Of a stretch of 20,348 bases of DNA, positions 18,766 to 20,348 are shown piece after piece. This DNA is from a virus. Where the stretch lies: IMG/VR virus record IMGVR_UViG_3300027631_000174, positions 1 through 20,348 of that record, one strand, 5' to 3'. Made by a program: the position numbers and the translations under genes. The notes beneath the pieces are model-generated. The model was not told the DNA's origin, did not search any database, and saw only the letters and a list, made by a program, of their open reading frames with translations. Every line of letters begins with the position of its first letter. Positions within the stretch are counted from its first letter, which is position 1.

Positions 18766-18803
18766 CAACAAAAAGCCCCTACGGTAATTACTCCGTAGGG
18801 GCT
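18766..18803 (-). terminator. intrinsic terminator of the right non-coding transcript
   Basis: Perfect 11-bp stem AGCCCCTACGG (18774-18784) / CCGTAGGGGCT (18793-18803) followed on the minus strand by TTTTTGTTG. Confidence 0.85.
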
Positions 18804-19044
18804 AGTTGATCGACTAGGGTTGACTACCCAAAGCACTCGTAAGATGAAACTCTAGTCCGCAACCTTGTCAGGGTTCTATGGTTGTAGAGTAAGCAGAGCT
18901 TAGCTGTCTTTGTCAATTTTATCGGTTGTCTTTATACTATCCGTGCAGGTTTCCTCTGTGTCCACGGCTTAGTAACAGTTTTTTGTTTGGGATAGTTACT
19001 GTCATTGTACTCTCCATGTGGCTCAGGGCACCACACCCCTTGCC

Positions 19045-19055
19045 TGACCCTAAAC
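19045..19055 (-). repeat. GTTTAGGGTCA motif copy
   Basis: Exact minus-strand match inside the right non-coding transcript, not at a gene end. Confidence 0.65.
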
Positions 19056-19298
19056 CTGAGCGCCTTAGCCAGTGGTTAGCTGGAGTCTGCTTCAAAGTTG
19101 CCTAGTCAAGCCTGTAACATAGGCTACTCGACCGCGTATATTTTACGACTCTACGTGTATAAGTCAGTGCGCTAGTAGGAGTCCATACCTACATGGCTGG
19201 GAGGAACCCAGATCTTTGTTAGATGATAGCTGTATTTTAAAGACTTCTTTGTCCTCTCAACTCTGTTATTGAGCGTTTCAGGAGTTGACACTATCGCT

Positions 19299-19397
19299 AG
19301 GGTTCCTATCTAATGATGTTACCCCGAACCACTAACTTTTTATGATGGTGTTAGTAACCCCAGGGTTCCTATCTAATGATGTTACCCCCAACCACTA
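19299..19397 (-). repeat. two direct copies of a 36-nt RNA module, 63 nt apart
   Basis: 19299-19334 and 19362-19397 are identical except one base (G at 19326, C at 19389). Each starts AGGGTTCCTATCTAATGATG and ends AACCACTA. On the RNA strand each copy can form a GGGGTAAC...GGAACCC hairpin, and the spacer between them folds as ACTAAC/GTTAGT. They look like two equal structural or protein-binding units in one RNA. With only two copies and no cas genes this is not a CRISPR array. Confidence 0.75.
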
Positions 19398-19575
19398 CGT
19401 TTAGAGGACGCAGGCCTCGCTATAGCTTTGGAAGTGGTCGCTTTACCTTGATAAGCGTACCCGTCATCAGGAGATGACGGGGGTGGATTCGAACCACCTA
19501 CTAACTGTTCCAGAGTCTATCTTATGAAGTTGGCAACTTCTAATTTATTTTAAATTATCGCCTATTCAAGAATCT

Positions 19576-19604
19576 ATTATACAAGGTTTAGGGTCATGAT
19601 TCAA
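19576..19604 (-). promoter_or_regulatory. promoter of the right non-coding transcript, with motif in its spacer
   Basis: Minus strand TTGAAT (19599-19604), 17-bp spacer, TATAAT (19576-19581). The spacer contains the whole TGACCCTAAAC motif, so a protein binding the motif would directly control this promoter. Confidence 0.78.
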
Positions 19605-19627
19605 GTGAATATTTCTTGACCCTAAAC
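19586..19627. repeat. inverted pair of the GTTTAGGGTCA motif
   Basis: GTTTAGGGTCA (19586-19596) and its exact complement TGACCCTAAAC (19617-19627) face each other across 20 bp. They lie between the right RNA promoter and the 3' end of the helix-turn-helix gene, and can also form an 11-bp hairpin in RNA. Confidence 0.78.
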
Positions 19628-19635
19628 TGCTGAGA

Positions 19636-19947
19636 TTACTGCAAGCCAGCCAGGATTTTAGTCAGGGCGGTCTTGTTAGCCTTGGTCAGGCTGTCTGCCT
19701 CTGCTTCAGTAAGCTGGAGGATATTGGCAATCTGGTCAGCAACCAGGTCCTTCTTGATAGGCTTCACACCAGTCTTAGAGACGTAGCTCTTAGCTTGGTA
19801 CACGCCTTCACGGGACAGCTTAGCCACAACCGAGCGCACCGACTTGCCTAGAGCATCTGCAATAGACTCGACCGATTGGCCCGACTGGTAGTCCGCGACC
19901 AGCTTCTCAACTTGGTCTGCGGTGTAGTTTACGATTTTTGCGGTCAT
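19636..19947 (-). CDS. small helix-turn-helix DNA-binding protein, copy 2 (103 aa)
   Basis: Start taken at the ATG at 19947, with AAAGGAAG 6 nt upstream; an in-frame start further out would lie over the promoter. Reads MTAKIVNYTADQVEKLVADY, then SVESIADALGKSVRSVVAKL and SREGVY as helix-turn-helix. KTGVKPIKKD is the shared linker, followed by a helical end (IANILQLTEAEADSLTKANK). A paralog of the protein at 18162-18464. Its GC and codon choice (CTG, AAG, GTC) are more GC-rich than most neighbours, suggesting strong expression or a different origin. It is driven by three tandem promoters, so probably an abundant early protein. Confidence 0.85.
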   Translation of the reverse strand: MTAKIVNYTADQVEKLVADYQSGQSVESIADALGKSVRSVVAKLSREGVYQAKSYVSKTGVKPIKKDLVADQIANILQLTEAEADSLTKANKTALTKILAGLQ

Positions 19948-19980
19948 TTTGCTTCCTTTGGTTTGTTTGTTTATGAATAA

Positions 19981-20009
19981 ATTATAAGGCATTGGGGCAA
20001 GGGAGTCAA
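19981..20009 (-). promoter_or_regulatory. tandem promoter P1 of the helix-turn-helix gene
   Basis: Minus strand TTGACT (20004-20009), 17-bp spacer, TATAAT (19981-19986). AAAATTT lies upstream as a possible UP element. Closest promoter to the gene, giving a leader of about 27 nt. Confidence 0.87.
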
Positions 20010-20064
20010 ATAAGAAATTTTGCGCCTCTTTGACCCTATTGGCCTATCTGCCCCTAAAGATAAT

Positions 20065-20094
20065 ATTATAAAGGCATTGGGGTCTCAGAGTCAA
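20065..20094 (-). promoter_or_regulatory. tandem promoter P2
   Basis: Minus strand TTGACT (20089-20094), 18-bp spacer, TATAAT (20065-20070), within the second repeat unit. Confidence 0.82.
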
Positions 20095-20152
20095 ATAAGA
20101 AATTTTGCGCCTCTTGTACCCGTTTGGCCCCCATCTGCCTGTCTAAGTAATT

Positions 20153-20181
20153 ATTATAAGGCAAAGGACTACCAGGTTCAA
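20153..20181 (-). promoter_or_regulatory. tandem promoter P3
   Basis: Minus strand TTGAAC (20176-20181), 17-bp spacer, TATAAT (20153-20158), within the diverged third unit. Confidence 0.78.
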
Positions 20182-20197
20182 GTAAGAAATTATTTAC

Positions 20198-20227
20198 TTG
20201 ACACGCCCTCGGTCCTTCGGTTATAAT
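20198..20227 (+). promoter_or_regulatory. rightward promoter, divergent from P1-P3
   Basis: TTGACA (20198-20203), 18-bp spacer, TATAAT (20222-20227), followed by TTGGCGC. It points out of the window to a gene not seen here and runs straight into the 41-bp repeats. Confidence 0.82.
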
Positions 20228-20235
20228 TTGGCGCA

Positions 20236-20348
20236 GCCACTGGCGCGTGCGCACTTTTGCGCTTAACAATACCTTTGCCACTGGCGCGCGGCAGTTTTTG
20301 AACTTGAAATTACCTCTGCCACTGGCGCAGCAAACTAGTTTGCTAGCC
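20236..20348 (+). repeat. 41-bp iteron-like repeats with core GCCACTGGCGC
   Basis: GCCACTGGCGC occurs at 20236, 20277 and 20318, exactly 41 bp apart each time. TACCT(T/C)T precedes copies 2 and 3. The first nine bases, GCCA-C-TGGC, are a dyad. Between the cores the sequence is only partly conserved. The third core is followed by a perfect 14-bp palindrome GCAAACTAGTTTGC (20330-20343). Regular spacing of about four helical turns places all cores on one face of DNA, as in operators or replication iterons. The array may continue past the window. Confidence 0.82.

Larger units (their letters stand above)
18770..19569 (-). ncRNA. large structured non-coding transcript (~800 nt)
   Basis: A leftward unit from the promoter at 19576-19604 to the terminator at 18774-18803, without a credible reading frame. 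It is dense in helices: GAAGTT/AACTTC at 19526-19540, GATGACGGG/CCCGTCATC at 19469-19490, CGCTT/AAGCG at 19438-19458, ACCACT paired with AGTGGT around 19393-19437, ACTAAC/GTTAGT at 19331-19355, AGTAAC/GTTACT at 18972-19000, GACTC/GAGTC at 19148-19184. It contains a perfect tRNA-like T-arm (GGTGG-TTCGAAT-CCACC, 19487-19503) and two copies of a 36-nt module. It could be a giant phage RNA of GOLLD/ROOL type or a new class; that is inference. Confidence 0.6.
19976..20182 (-). repeat. tandem ~85-bp repeats, each carrying a promoter
   Basis: Two nearly full units start at about 19981 and 20065; both contain ATTATAAxGGCATTGGGG, then GAGTCAAATAAGAAATTTTG and CGCCTCTT, followed by TTGGCC and ATCTGCC. 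A third, more diverged unit starts at about 20153. Each unit holds a full minus-strand promoter. Tandem duplication of a promoter unit raises expression of the helix-turn-helix gene downstream. Confidence 0.82.

Noticed and set aside
18661-18795. Plus-strand reading frame (LDKLAEALYNFGAEAQEFL...) ending at TAG in the terminator stem
   Set aside because: No start codon follows the upstream in-frame stop, and it lies over an exact-consensus promoter. At most a gene remnant.
19299-19397. CRISPR array
   Set aside because: Only two copies, one 27-nt spacer, no cas genes, and the copies lie inside a structured transcript.
18770-19569. tmRNA (one-piece or permuted)
   Set aside because: There is no resume frame ending in a typical tag, no CCA, and the acceptor-like stem lacks the G3-U70 pair needed for alanine charging.
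20020-20281. Frames on both strands across the promoter repeats
   Set aside because: They translate the tandem promoters and 41-bp repeats and have no ribosome-binding sites.

Overview
The window looks like part of the genome of a large lytic tailed phage with an AT-rich genome. Evidence: dozens of very small genes packed in one direction, mostly joined by ATGA or few-base overlaps; many proteins that match conserved phage small proteins of unknown function; a ThyX-type thymidylate synthase; a SleB-type lysin next to a holin-like membrane protein; an encoded tRNA with its own CCA; and no cellular housekeeping operon. Promoters are near-perfect TTGACN/17/TATAAT, so the phage probably relies on host sigma70 RNA polymerase. 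The fdhD gene resembles versions I associate with betaproteobacteria such as methylotrophs. A freshwater betaproteobacterial host is therefore possible, but this is only an inference.

Layout. Positions 1-3100 are read leftward: the start of a UV-damage endonuclease, a DUF6378-like gene behind a long leader, a 64-aa gene, a roughly 1.4-kb non-coding transcript containing tRNA-Glu(UUC), a separate ~135-nt small RNA with its own promoter and terminator, and two tiny proteins. Divergent promoters near 3066-3180 start a rightward block (3213-18464) of about 50 genes. It contains a lysis cassette (3436-4474), an IscU and A-type Fe-S carrier pair (6167-6842), an HExxH protein, a calcineurin-like phosphoesterase followed by a terminator fused to a new promoter, FdhD with a small secreted protein, thyX, a rod-shaped RNA hairpin, and a helix-turn-helix protein with a strong terminator. 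Positions 18500-20348 are mostly non-coding: a second structured leftward transcript of about 0.8 kb, a paralogous helix-turn-helix gene driven by three tandem repeat-borne promoters, and a rightward promoter followed by 41-bp iteron-like repeats.

How it may work together. IscU, the A-type carrier and FdhD are all known clients or partners of the cysteine desulfurase IscS. Formate dehydrogenases need both Fe-S clusters and FdhD-dependent sulfuration of the molybdenum cofactor. The set could therefore keep host formate oxidation, and hence NADH supply, running during infection. The other main feature is RNA: two large ornate transcripts, a small RNA and a rod hairpin, each with recognisable promoters and, in most cases, terminators. 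The large ones resemble in setting (phage, next to tRNA) the GOLLD/ROOL type of giant RNAs, but that assignment is unproven. An 11-bp asymmetric motif, GTTTAGGGTCA, recurs far above chance, mostly at gene ends and around the right-hand RNA.
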